Virus record (IMG/VR): IMGVR_UViG_3300021964_000572
Coordinates: 1 to 22,971 of that record
Origin: a virus
DNA: 22,971 nt
Reading direction: 5' to 3' (one strand)
Shown here piece after piece: positions 4,834 to 11,049 of the stretch; position 1 is the first letter of the stretch; every line of letters begins with the position of its first letter. The notes beneath the pieces are model-generated. The model searched no databases and was not told the origin of the DNA. It saw only the letters and a list, made by a program, of their open reading frames with translations. Made by a program: the position numbers and the translations under genes.

Positions 4834-5500
4834 AGTATTGATCTACTCTTTCTAACCATTTCCATTTATATTCCCGAAATTCCTTTCCATTGATAATAAA
4901 TCTTTGAAAAAAACAATCAGGAGTACACATTAGGATTACAGTTTGTTCAATCTGTGTTCCAAACATGTCATCATGAGCAGTGGCATATGCTGCTCCCTGA
5001 AGCTTGTAATCTTCTATCCATTCAATCTTCTTAGGCTTGTTAGACTGTTTAAAATCTATTATACTCTCTCGCCCCATATAAACACCACATAAATCCGTAG
5101 CCCCTGCATACAATCCTGGATAGGCTAAAGTCACCTCAGAGCCCCATATTTCATCGACATCTTTCAAACCTTGATCTATGACCGTATTTGCCATTCGATG
5201 CGCTTCCTGGCCAGGCTCTGTTAGATCTAAGATGTTTTTTCCTTCAACGTAGGCCTCTAATATACTATGCATTCTAGTACCCCTAGCTGCTGCCGTATTT
5301 TTGACACGTTCTGCCTCAATTTCGCCTACTTTAGCTTTCCATTTCGCTAAAGAATCCTGTTTCTCTTGGGATTGTGTAGCAGATAATATAGTCGTAACAG
5401 ATGGTAATTTCTCGTCACCTATTGTATAATGTCTCTCATTTTTTATTAACGCCCTAACAGATTCAGGGTAGATAAATTGTTTATTCCATTTTAATTCCAT
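4811..5500 (-). CDS. RecB/Cas4-like PD-(D/E)xK exonuclease
   Basis: 229 residues with the ordered motifs of RecB-family nucleases: ARGTRMHSILE (His78), SEVTLAY (Glu122), GATD (Asp136), IIDFKQS (Asp149, Lys151) and YKLQGAAYA (Gln168). These metal-dependent nucleases digest or resect DNA ends, and in phages they serve recombination, host-DNA breakdown or end processing. Length and layout match small phage exonucleases without a fused helicase or iron-sulfur cysteine set. It is flanked by overlapping small genes, one a zinc ribbon starting just upstream. Confidence 0.85.
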   Translation of the reverse strand: MELKWNKQFIYPESVRALIKNERHYTIGDEKLPSVTTILSATQSQEKQDSLAKWKAKVGEIEAERVKNTAAARGTRMHSILEAYVEGKNILDLTEPGQEAHRMANTVIDQGLKDVDEIWGSEVTLAYPGLYAGATDLCGVYMGRESIIDFKQSNKPKKIEWIEDYKLQGAAYATAHDDMFGTQIEQTVILMCTPDCFFQRFIINGKEFREYKWKWLERVDQYYEQKKER

Positions 5501-5670
5501 ATTCCCATATCCTCTTCTTTTTTACCGTGATACACTTCATACCATGCATCACATTTTGGACATTGATACATAGATACCATTAAAAATTCTGAATCTTCTT
5601 GACCTACGTCCTCAGTGTCATAATCGTTTTGCCAAATAACTTTAGTTTTACATGAAAAACATTTAGGCAT
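5491..5670 (-). CDS. Zinc-ribbon peptide (59 aa)
   Basis: 59 residues, MPKCFSCKTKVIW... with CxxC at 4-7 and a second CPKC at 37-40, separated by an acidic loop. This is a minimal zinc ribbon. It overlaps the RecB-like gene by ten bases and the preceding 30-residue frame by eight, so it belongs to the same message. Its function is unknown; nucleic-acid or protein binding is typical of such ribbons. Confidence 0.6.
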   Translation of the reverse strand: MPKCFSCKTKVIWQNDYDTEDVGQEDSEFLMVSMYQCPKCDAWYEVYHGKKEEDMGIWN

Positions 5671-5755
5671 TTTTATGTTTTACCTTTCTAGTATATTTTT
5701 TCTTATTTAGAATCATTCTAAGTTTAAATAATCCATGAGACAATGCTTTTGCCAT
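5663..5755 (-). CDS. Very small basic peptide (30 aa)
   Basis: A 30-residue basic peptide (MAKALSHGLFKLRMILNKKK...) fills exactly the gap between the HNH gene stop (5760) and the zinc-ribbon start, overlapping the latter by eight bases. The packing argues for reality, but the size and absence of a clear family leave doubt. Confidence 0.35.
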   Translation of the reverse strand: MAKALSHGLFKLRMILNKKKYTRKVKHKNA

Positions 5756-5759
5756 AGGA

Positions 5760-6401
5760 TTAAAATTTGTCTTCTTCTTTTTCCCAGTCTTCGGCATTGT
5801 ATTCAACTCCTCTTTCAAACTCATCCCACCATTTATCAAAAACTTCTACAGGATTCATACGTCTTTCTTTTTTAAATCCTTCAGAGTTTCCTTTATTAGT
5901 TTCCCATTGTAAATTTCTTAAACTGTAATCCCATTTCATTTTATTGATATGGTTAACAATACAATATTCAGGATCTTTAGGTTTCAATATAAACGCTGAT
6001 GCACATAAAACATGAAATTGTATTTTCTTATGATATTTTCCAATTGATATTCCAACATAAGGCGCTCTTGTTTGTGGAACCTTAGGCACTCTTATTTTAC
6101 CTGATTTATTATGTACACTTTGTATCCACGGAAATACAGGTTCACTAAAATATTTTGGTAATTTGTTTGGTCTTGTTTTAGTTACATGAGTTTGATGAAA
6201 CCAATGATATGCTCCGGATGAATGTAAAGTATATTCACCTTTATAAACATACTTGCTCATCTCTACAAATTGTCCTGGTGTAGAATCATAAGGTAAAATC
6301 AAATCATGTACATCTACAGAATTAACAGCCCGAACACCATTGACAGATACTTCCAACTCTTTTGTTGGAAACAATTCATATTGATTACTTTTTACTGACA
6401 A
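5760..6401 (-). CDS. HNH endonuclease (HNH_3-like)
   Basis: The 213-residue protein carries a C-terminal HNH core: FHVLCASAF (about 128-136), VNHINKMKWDYSLRNLQW and ETNKGNS, the pattern of HNH_3/homing-type nucleases that nick or cut DNA with a single metal ion. The N-terminal half lacks a recognisable DNA-binding repeat. Translation probably starts at TTG (6399-6401), preceded by a GGGGG tract; the next in-frame ATG is about 47 codons inside. It overlaps the 58-residue gene upstream by 17 bases. It could be a free-standing homing endonuclease or a working phage enzyme. Confidence 0.75.
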   Translation of the reverse strand: MSVKSNQYELFPTKELEVSVNGVRAVNSVDVHDLILPYDSTPGQFVEMSKYVYKGEYTLHSSGAYHWFHQTHVTKTRPNKLPKYFSEPVFPWIQSVHNKSGKIRVPKVPQTRAPYVGISIGKYHKKIQFHVLCASAFILKPKDPEYCIVNHINKMKWDYSLRNLQWETNKGNSEGFKKERRMNPVEVFDKWWDEFERGVEYNAEDWEKEEDKF

Positions 6402-6561
6402 CTCTGCCCCCCGCTTCTCGCTTCCTGTCTCTCCAACGACAGTCTATTTCTAGAACAGAATCATTTTTACCATAACACAATTTAATCAAGCTTCCTTGAG
6501 CAGTGTCTTGTACCCAGTATTTTTTAAAGTCATCTAAGACTATAACTTTAGACTTTGCCAT
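6385..6561 (-). CDS. Small hypothetical protein (58 aa)
   Basis: 58 residues (MAKSKVIVLDDFKKYWVQD..., ending in a basic WRDRKREAGG tail). The N-terminal part looks like a small beta-alpha fold. It overlaps the methyltransferase gene by 14 bases upstream and the HNH gene by 17 downstream, so it is embedded in the operon. Its 3' end is locally G+C-rich and supplies the HNH ribosome-binding site. No family is recognised. Confidence 0.5.
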   Translation of the reverse strand: MAKSKVIVLDDFKKYWVQDTAQGSLIKLCYGKNDSVLEIDCRWRDRKREAGGRVVSKK

Positions 6562-7216
6562 AAAACATATCCGTTGAGTGTATTGCTTCGCCTATCGCTT
6601 TACGACAAACAAATTCATTATAATCTTTAGTCAAATAAAAATCTGCACCGTGTTGATACAATTCATATTTAAAATTATCTTCCCATAAAAAATAAGTATT
6701 CCAATAATGAGAATTTTTTTCTAAATGTTTTTGTAAATTTTCTTCTTGAATTCCACCAAAGTATTCTGACACAGGATATTTTTTTGTAAATTGCAATTTA
6801 TTATTATGGACCCATACGTACCAAACATGATGATGATAGCCTCTCCATTGAGGATCGCCACCGTCAATACCTTTTTTAATTTCAGCCATAGGAGATGGAG
6901 TTTCGATATAACCTGCTTTGGCCACTCGCTGCATTTCCTCCATGACTCTAAAAGGATAGATCAAATCTTCTAGGACATGTCTGCAATACACAAAATCAAA
7001 TTCCTTATCTTTATAAGGTAAGTTATGATGATTAAAATCACACACTAAATGATTATCTGATTTATCTATAGGCTGAATACCATGTTCCCAACCTACAAAA
7101 TGAGTAGCATTTTTAAATGGTGTACTACCAGGTCCTAGTTCTAAAACTTTCTTACCCTCTGTAATTTTTTCAATATGTTTTAAAACTTTTTCATTGGGTC
7201 TATAATGTTTTATCAT
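6548..7216 (-). CDS. Class I SAM-dependent methyltransferase (Methyltransf_11-like)
   Basis: 222 residues. Motif I is VLELGPG (24-30), the acidic residue of motif II falls near WEHG, and the post-motif DFVYCRHVLEDL (74-85) is characteristic of Methyltransf_11 enzymes. The C-terminal half (GGDPQWRGYHHHVWYV...) is rich in His, Trp and Tyr and probably binds the substrate. Such phage enzymes often act on sugars or small metabolites in glycan-type pathways rather than DNA; no DNA-methylase motif IV (DPPY/NPPY) is seen. The start overlaps the previous stop (ATGA at 7213-7216). Confidence 0.8.
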   Translation of the reverse strand: MIKHYRPNEKVLKHIEKITEGKKVLELGPGSTPFKNATHFVGWEHGIQPIDKSDNHLVCDFNHHNLPYKDKEFDFVYCRHVLEDLIYPFRVMEEMQRVAKAGYIETPSPMAEIKKGIDGGDPQWRGYHHHVWYVWVHNNKLQFTKKYPVSEYFGGIQEENLQKHLEKNSHYWNTYFLWEDNFKYELYQHGADFYLTKDYNEFVCRKAIGEAIHSTDMFYGKV

Positions 7217-7362
7217 TGTAAATATTCTAATCCTAACTGTATTAATTTAATTAAACCCGCAATAGCGATTGAACCTAAAATAAATCTTCTAATCATTACA
7301 ATATATTTTGATCGTTTATAATGTTTAATGACATGCTGATTTCTTCTTTGTTTTGGTGTCAT
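7213..7362 (-). CDS. Small single-pass membrane peptide (49 aa)
   Basis: 49 residues: a strongly basic cytoplasmic-type start (MTPKQRRNQHVIKHYKRSK) followed by a hydrophobic stretch (about 27-45, RFILGSIAIAGLIKLIQLGL). Both ends overlap neighbours as ATGA, so it is translationally coupled on each side. Its membrane location follows from the segment; the role is unknown, and a small lysis- or host-targeting peptide is only a possibility. Confidence 0.5.
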   Translation of the reverse strand: MTPKQRRNQHVIKHYKRSKYIVMIRRFILGSIAIAGLIKLIQLGLEYLQ

Positions 7363-7502
7363 ATGATTCCTTTTATTTTTTTCTCTTTCCTAAAGTCATT
7401 CTTATCTCTTACCATTGTATAGGCATTTTTACCATCGTAGTAATAGCCTTCAATATTATAAGTTTTCTTTTTAGGCTTCTTCTTTTTTTCCTTCTTTAAC
7501 AT
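7359..7502 (-). CDS. Small Lys-rich peptide (47 aa)
   Basis: 47 residues with a run of lysines at the N-terminus, then a compact YNIEGYYYDGKNAYTMVRDK segment resembling a small beta hairpin. It overlaps the coiled-coil gene upstream by 32 bases and the membrane peptide downstream as ATGA. No known family; the Tyr-rich core suggests a real folded element rather than noise. Confidence 0.45.
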   Translation of the reverse strand: MLKKEKKKKPKKKTYNIEGYYYDGKNAYTMVRDKNDFRKEKKIKGII

Positions 7503-7674
7503 TTTTTTCTCTCAACTTAGATTGAAGATACATTTTTTGTTTACGCAACATATCAATTTCTTCATGTAATTTTTTAATATGTTTAACAGTCAATATATCT
7601 CTTTTAACTGCATCTTTCATCGGATGAGTATCTTTTAATCTATCTACTCTTTCCAAGTCTTCTCTTCTTATCAT
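7471..7674 (-). CDS. Small coiled-coil protein (67 aa)
   Basis: 67 charged residues; a helical heptad-like region (VKHIKKLHEEIDMLRKQKMY, about 30-49) predicts a coiled coil. It starts with ATG overlapping the stop of the zinc-finger gene upstream (7671-7674). Function unknown; small coiled-coil proteins in this position are probably adaptors or regulators. Confidence 0.55.
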   Translation of the reverse strand: MIRREDLERVDRLKDTHPMKDAVKRDILTVKHIKKLHEEIDMLRKQKMYLQSKLREKNVKEGKKEEA

Positions 7675-7844
7675 TGTAGCCTCGCTGATTTAACTGAGTC
7701 CATAAGTTCATTTATAGATTCTTCAGTGATTTCTATTTCACCTTGATTATCACATTTCTTACAATCTCTAACCAAGTCTGGTTCTTTTGCAGAACCAATG
7801 TATCCATTACCATTACAGTCTGGACATATCATTTTACCCGACAT
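7671..7844 (-). CDS. DnaJ-type zinc-finger peptide (57 aa)
   Basis: Two CxxC knuckles, CPDCNGNG (C7/C10) and CKKCDNQG (C28/C31), are half-repeats of the DnaJ cysteine-rich domain and should bind one zinc. The start at 7844 is chosen because GGAGG lies seven bases upstream; a longer frame to 7901 lacks such a site. No J domain is present, so it is a free zinc module. It starts 11 bases inside the upstream gene. Confidence 0.65.
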   Translation of the reverse strand: MSGKMICPDCNGNGYIGSAKEPDLVRDCKKCDNQGEIEITEESINELMDSVKSARLQ

Positions 7845-8214
7845 AGTTGTTCCTCCAATGTGTTTTTCTATATTGTTCTCTTCTTTCTTTAAAAGATGCA
7901 AAGATACTTAACACATTTTTTTCTCTTTTCAAAGGTGTTAGGAATCCGGACTGTACGCCTTTTAATCTTTGTACTTTTCTCCAAAGTCGAGTTGGATCAA
8001 TACCTGCATCTTCACACAGTCGATCAAATTCTGGAGTCCTTTTTCTAAAATACTCATTCACTTCATGTTTATCTCTATCACAAATATGAATTGTATTTAC
8101 ACCAAACGCATCTTCCAATGCTTGATTTAAAACTGCTCTCCATAACTTTTGTTCTGGAGGCGTATTGTCGTGTTCAACTAACACTTTACTATTTATTACC
8201 CGTAAGTTTGCCAT
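7834..8214 (-). CDS. Hypothetical phage protein with helix-turn-helix-like pattern (126 aa)
   Basis: 126 residues. Conserved-looking blocks are PPEQKLWRAVLNQALEDAFG (19-38) and FDRLCEDAGIDPTRLWRKVQ, the latter resembling a helix-turn-helix with AGIDP at the turn. The C-terminal tail is basic. Related proteins are common next to ribbon-helix-helix genes in marine phages as far as I recall, suggesting a regulator or nucleic-acid-binding protein. It overlaps the ribbon-helix-helix gene by 26 bases. Confidence 0.6.
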   Translation of the reverse strand: MANLRVINSKVLVEHDNTPPEQKLWRAVLNQALEDAFGVNTIHICDRDKHEVNEYFRKRTPEFDRLCEDAGIDPTRLWRKVQRLKGVQSGFLTPLKREKNVLSIFASFKERREQYRKTHWRNNYVG

Positions 8215-8365
8215 TCATCTTTCTCGCTTTCTCTGTCACTAATGTTTTTACTACTTGACTTCTAGATAATTTTACATCTGGAGTCATTTTAGTCTGTAGC
8301 TTTGTTATTGTCTCATAAGTCTTATTATCGACAGTAACGTTTTTATACTTGCTAAAGTCAGTCAT
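8189..8365 (-). CDS. Ribbon-helix-helix DNA-binding protein (58 aa)
   Basis: The 58-residue layout fits Arc/CopG-like regulators: a short strand (KNVTVD, 8-13), a first helix (KTYETITKLQTKM) and a second helix with LSRSQVVKTLVTEKA (33-47), the typical turn and helix 2. Such proteins dimerise and bind operators. It is the first gene of the leftward chain of small genes, with a promoter 30-60 bases upstream and an AAAGGAGA ribosome-binding site. It may regulate its own promoter. Confidence 0.75.
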   Translation of the reverse strand: MTDFSKYKNVTVDNKTYETITKLQTKMTPDVKLSRSQVVKTLVTEKARKMNGKLTGNK

Positions 8366-8396
8366 TGTTTATATTCTCCTTTATTATTTAACATAC

Positions 8397-8424
8397 AATA
8401 TAGGATATTAAAATAATAAGTCAA
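8397..8424 (-). promoter_or_regulatory. Promoter for the leftward small-gene operon
   Basis: On the minus strand TTGACT (8419-8424), a 16-base spacer and TATATT (8397-8402) lie upstream of the ribbon-helix-helix gene. The divergent plus-strand gene starts at 8430, so both sides share this short control region. Confidence 0.5.
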
Positions 8425-8429
8425 GGTCA

Positions 8430-8675
8430 ATGAAATTTTTTCTTACAATTTTTATTTGCTCAGCAATAGATGGTAGATGTGTTATCCCCATGAATGACCC
8501 ATATATGTACCCTAAAATATATGACACGCATTACGAGTGTGTTAGATCTGGACTTTCTGACTCATATGAGATATTATACGCCGAAAAATTTTTTGATAAA
8601 GACAATATCAATCAGTATAAATTATATCCTAAATTTGCTTGTGATGAAGTTGAAGTAAAAGGTGATCCTGCTTAA
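8430..8675 (+). CDS. Small cysteine-containing protein, possibly exported (81 aa)
   Basis: 81 residues with a short hydrophobic N-terminus (MKFFLTIFICSAIDGRC) that could be a weak signal or anchor. Conserved-looking cysteines at 10, 17, 37 and near 70 follow, with YDTHYECVRSGLSDSYEIL and YKLYPKFAC. The pattern suggests disulfides and an extracytoplasmic location. It is the only plus-strand gene between 3841 and 18786, divergent from the ribbon-helix-helix operon. Unknown function. Confidence 0.6.
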   Translation: MKFFLTIFICSAIDGRCVIPMNDPYMYPKIYDTHYECVRSGLSDSYEILYAEKFFDKDNINQYKLYPKFACDEVEVKGDPA

Positions 8676-8800
8676 CGGCCTTGACCCTTATATTTTTTAA
8701 AAGATCTTTTTTCTGATTTATTCATACTTTTCTTGTGAACGCCTGGACGTTTACGAGGTTTTGGTCTGGGTGTAAATTCTTTAAATTTTTGTTTTGCCAT
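8672..8800 (-). CDS. Very basic small phage protein (42 aa)
   Basis: 42 residues, almost all Lys, Arg, Pro, Ser and Gly: PRPKPRKRPGVHKKSMNKSE and KKYKGQGR. I recognise this Arg/Lys/Pro pattern as a recurring small protein in marine podovirus-like phages. It is probably a nucleic-acid-binding or ribosome-associated peptide, but no function is established to my knowledge. It overlaps the next upstream gene by 20 bases. Confidence 0.65.
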   Translation of the reverse strand: MAKQKFKEFTPRPKPRKRPGVHKKSMNKSEKRSFKKYKGQGR

Positions 8801-9008
8801 TCTCCTTGATAAATTCTTTATCGGAGTCTGTCAATTGTAAATACCTTATGCTGCCATTGATATGTTGTTTGGTGTCTTCACCACAATTAGTGCATCTATA
8901 ATAATCTGGAACAATCGCTACTAATACTGCTTCTTCTCCACAATATTCACAATGTCCACTTACTGTATCTATATTATTAAATAATCTTATTGTTTTAAAA
9001 TTGCTCAT
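8781..9008 (-). CDS. Zinc-ribbon protein (75 aa)
   Basis: 75 residues with CEYCGEE (C20/C23) and CTNCGED (C39/C42), a clear zinc ribbon of about 25 residues. A KQHINGSIRYLQL block follows, the most distinctive part of the protein. It overlaps the M15 peptidase gene by four bases (ATGA at 9005-9008), so it is co-translated with it. A nucleic-acid-binding role is inferred only from the fold. Confidence 0.65.
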   Translation of the reverse strand: MSNFKTIRLFNNIDTVSGHCEYCGEEAVLVAIVPDYYRCTNCGEDTKQHINGSIRYLQLTDSDKEFIKENGKTKI

Positions 9009-9481
9009 ACTAAATCTACTGCCTTTCCTATTATCGGTTTATATTTTACCTTTTTATCTTCTCTATATGCACGCATATATTGTCTTCTAGGGTTATATGG
9101 CACATAACTGGCATGAATCCAACCGCTGTTAGGTTCTCCTGGAGTATAAAATTCTAAAATAAGTTGATCTGTCTCTAAACATTTATTTATCCAATCAGCA
9201 ACTTCTGCATTATCTACACCTAACACTTCGAAATCTGCGGCCTCAGCTTTGGCATGCTGTGAATCAACAGAACTTCCAATAGCTAAACATAATTCAGGTG
9301 AACGATATCCGCTAGTTATTTTTACCCTGCCAAATTGATCACGTACCGGCTGCAGTACATTTTCACAAAGTTGTTTTAATTTGTCAATCTGATCACCGTT
9401 AGGATTGTTATCTATATTTAATCTAATCGCAGTGTCGGATTTAATTAGTTCTTGTAATGTGAAATTTCGAGAAAGGTTCAT
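9005..9481 (-). CDS. Peptidase M15-type endolysin or virion peptidase
   Basis: 158 residues of the Peptidase_M15_3 type, which cut D-Ala-containing peptide bonds of peptidoglycan. N-terminal NFTLQELIKSD is the usual substrate-side element. ITSGYRSPELCLAIG and SQHAKAEAADFEV give zinc ligands His76 and Asp83, and WIHASY gives His123; Glu110 is a candidate catalytic base. The usual SQHxxGxAAD glycine is alanine here. There is no signal peptide, so export needs a holin; the membrane protein at 9763-10140 is a candidate. Either lysis at the end of infection or local wall digestion during entry is possible. Confidence 0.85.
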   Translation of the reverse strand: MNLSRNFTLQELIKSDTAIRLNIDNNPNGDQIDKLKQLCENVLQPVRDQFGRVKITSGYRSPELCLAIGSSVDSQHAKAEAADFEVLGVDNAEVADWINKCLETDQLILEFYTPGEPNSGWIHASYVPYNPRRQYMRAYREDKKVKYKPIIGKAVDLV

Positions 9482-9702
9482 TATTTTGATTCAATAATAA
9501 TTTTTTCTATACTATAACTTCCATCTACGTTCTTTGCAAGGTGCGCTTGTACTTCACCACACATTAGTTGTTTATTTTCCATATTCATATTACGTGTTGC
9601 TTCTCTTTTCATTTTAAGGCATGTGCTCATAGATTTTTGAACTCTATGTTCTATTAATTCACCATTTAAAAACAAACATAATGCTATTACTATTTTAGTC
9701 AT
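9481..9702 (-). CDS. Small membrane-anchored or exported protein (73 aa)
   Basis: From the ATG at 9702: MTKIVIALCLFLNGELIEH..., a short hydrophobic start with two later cysteines (MSTC, LMCGEV). This suggests an exported or membrane-tethered small protein. A GTG three codons earlier is possible, but the ATG forms an ATGA overlap with the preceding 27-residue frame. It abuts the M15 peptidase gene by one base. It could be a lysis accessory; this is inferred from position. Confidence 0.55.
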   Translation of the reverse strand: MTKIVIALCLFLNGELIEHRVQKSMSTCLKMKREATRNMNMENKQLMCGEVQAHLAKNVDGSYSIEKIIIESK

Positions 9703-9782
9703 TGTCTCCACTCACATTCATTGTATTCATTATTGTAATCGTATTCTTGAAGAGAACCTTCGTTAATGAGTTCCATTTCCAT
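9699..9782 (-). CDS. Mini acidic peptide (27 aa)
   Basis: 27 residues (MEMELINEGSLQEYDYNNEY..., ending CEWRQ), fitted precisely between two genes: it overlaps the upstream gene by 20 bases and the downstream gene as ATGA. Acidic and Tyr/Asn-rich. The packing is the main support. Confidence 0.35.
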   Translation of the reverse strand: MEMELINEGSLQEYDYNNEYNECEWRQ

Positions 9783-10140
9783 TTCCAAATTTAATATCTC
9801 TTGTTGAATCCTTTAATTTTTCAATATCTTTTTTTAATTTTGTAATCTCGTCTGTGTGTTGTTTTAACATCACACCTGTGTGCACATTGTCTTCCAATTG
9901 TTTTTGCATCTTTTCAATTTGTTTTGCCTGCCATTCCAGTATCATAAATTGCTCCTGGTCTATAGGTTTCTGGACGCTCGCTTCTAGTAAATCTTTTTCA
10001 AAGAGCTGGTTCTTAGTTTCTAGTTGATTTAAACGTTCAATTACACCGAAGGCAAACCATGCACCTACAACTATGGCTCCAATTAGGCCAATTAAATTCC
10101 TTAGTGGTAAACCCACATTTGTAGCGTCACTTATTTTCAT
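9763..10140 (-). CDS. Membrane-anchored coiled-coil protein, holin/spanin candidate
   Basis: 125 residues: one hydrophobic segment (about 15-33, NLIGLIGAIVVGAWFAFGV), then a long charged helix (34-115) with heptad-like spacing and no cysteine. Proteins of this design occur in marine phages near the lysis enzyme. A holin- or spanin-like role beside the M15 peptidase is plausible but unproven; it could equally be a structural or entry protein. Confidence 0.55.
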   Translation of the reverse strand: MKISDATNVGLPLRNLIGLIGAIVVGAWFAFGVIERLNQLETKNQLFEKDLLEASVQKPIDQEQFMILEWQAKQIEKMQKQLEDNVHTGVMLKQHTDEITKLKKDIEKLKDSTRDIKFGNGNGTH

Positions 10141-10175
10141 AAATGTTTTTTAGAATAATTCTAATGTAGGATCAA

Positions 10176-10331
10176 TTAAATTCCCTGTAATCTTGGGTCC
10201 TTAGAAGTTATATTTTTCTCAGCTTTTGGTCTGGAAATAGAATCTAAACTTCTTTTTCTTAATTGAGCCCTTGCAGAACTAGCTTTTCTTCTCTCATCTA
10301 ATTCTTTTTTTAAGTCCCATTTAAAATTCAT
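10176..10331 (-). CDS. Small basic helical protein (51 aa)
   Basis: 51 residues (MNFKWDLKKELDERRKASSA..., RPKAEKNITSKDPRLQGI). It has one of the best ribosome-binding sites of the window (AGGAGGA, five bases before ATG). Basic and helical with a polar tail; no family known to me. The strong RBS suggests high expression. No gene is seen at 10141-10175, nor at 10332-10374, which only holds a short palindrome TAGGTGAACCTA. Confidence 0.55.
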   Translation of the reverse strand: MNFKWDLKKELDERRKASSARAQLRKRSLDSISRPKAEKNITSKDPRLQGI

Positions 10332-10374
10332 ATGTTCCTCCTAGTTAGGTGAACCTACTATTATATACTTATTT

Positions 10375-11028
10375 TTATTTTTTAGAAGTGCTTTTTGGTT
10401 CTATCTCATAGAACATTTTGTCAGTATCTTCCGTAATCCAATCCGAACCTTCGACATCCCAGACTGTATTTTGAACTTTATAGTCAGGCCAATCGGACTC
10501 AGTAGTGTAATTATTAACATGCCACAAAATGCGATTATTAGGCTGAGCAGCAAAATTCCCGTTAGTAAGTGCCAATATATGTGCACACTTATGTTCTTGA
10601 GGTATTTGAGAATGTTCCACATCCAAAATGTTAGTCTCAGGATGCGCCCAGTCGATAGTAAAGAGATATTGTCCTGGATAAAATTTTTTATCTTTGCCAC
10701 GAAATTTACCATCTACACCAGCCAAGAAATCAAAAGTATGAACACTAGGCCAATAACTAAAACAGTTCCACAACTGAAGTTCGTCGACCGACATATCCGG
10801 CACTTCGGATCTAGAAAAACGTTTTTGGAAAAACGCTGAGATAGGCAATCTATAGTAGACTGCACCGTTGGGAAGCAATGTATGAAATAAGAGAGCACGA
10901 CCTGAAATAGAGCACAGACCAAAGACAACGCATTCACGCTCGCCTTTCTTATCCATGTCCATATCGTATAAATACTCGGTCCTAATTTTACAATATATCG
11001 GTGGTATATTCGCGTTAAGGTAGGCCAT
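10375..11028 (-). CDS. Conserved-looking phage protein of unknown function (217 aa)
   Basis: A soluble 217-residue protein rich in aromatic residues: IPPIYCKIRTEYLYDMD, CVVFGLCSISGRALLFHTLL, YYRLPISAFF, WNCFSYWPSVHTFDF and ILWHVNNYTTESDWPDYKVQ. The dense Trp/Tyr/Phe content suggests a compact beta-rich domain. An AAGGA site precedes the ATG, 22 bases after the DNA polymerase stop. Base composition is less A+T-rich than neighbours, which leaves long open frames in other registers. It sits at the end of the polymerase operon, but no motif links it to replication. Confidence 0.7.
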   Translation of the reverse strand: MAYLNANIPPIYCKIRTEYLYDMDMDKKGERECVVFGLCSISGRALLFHTLLPNGAVYYRLPISAFFQKRFSRSEVPDMSVDELQLWNCFSYWPSVHTFDFLAGVDGKFRGKDKKFYPGQYLFTIDWAHPETNILDVEHSQIPQEHKCAHILALTNGNFAAQPNNRILWHVNNYTTESDWPDYKVQNTVWDVEGSDWITEDTDKMFYEIEPKSTSKK

Positions 11029-11049
11029 ACTTTAATCCTTATATTATCG

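Noticed and set aside
6791-6973. Plus-strand frame inside the methyltransferase gene
   Set aside because: Antisense shadow of a well-supported gene; no RBS or domain. The same applies to plus-strand frames at 7847-8089, 12093-12358, 15382-15606, 16792-17127 and 17880-18077.
7845-7901. Longer start for the DnaJ-type zinc-finger peptide
   Set aside because: The GGAGG site is seven bases before the ATG at 7844, and the extra residues overlap the upstream gene without a motif.
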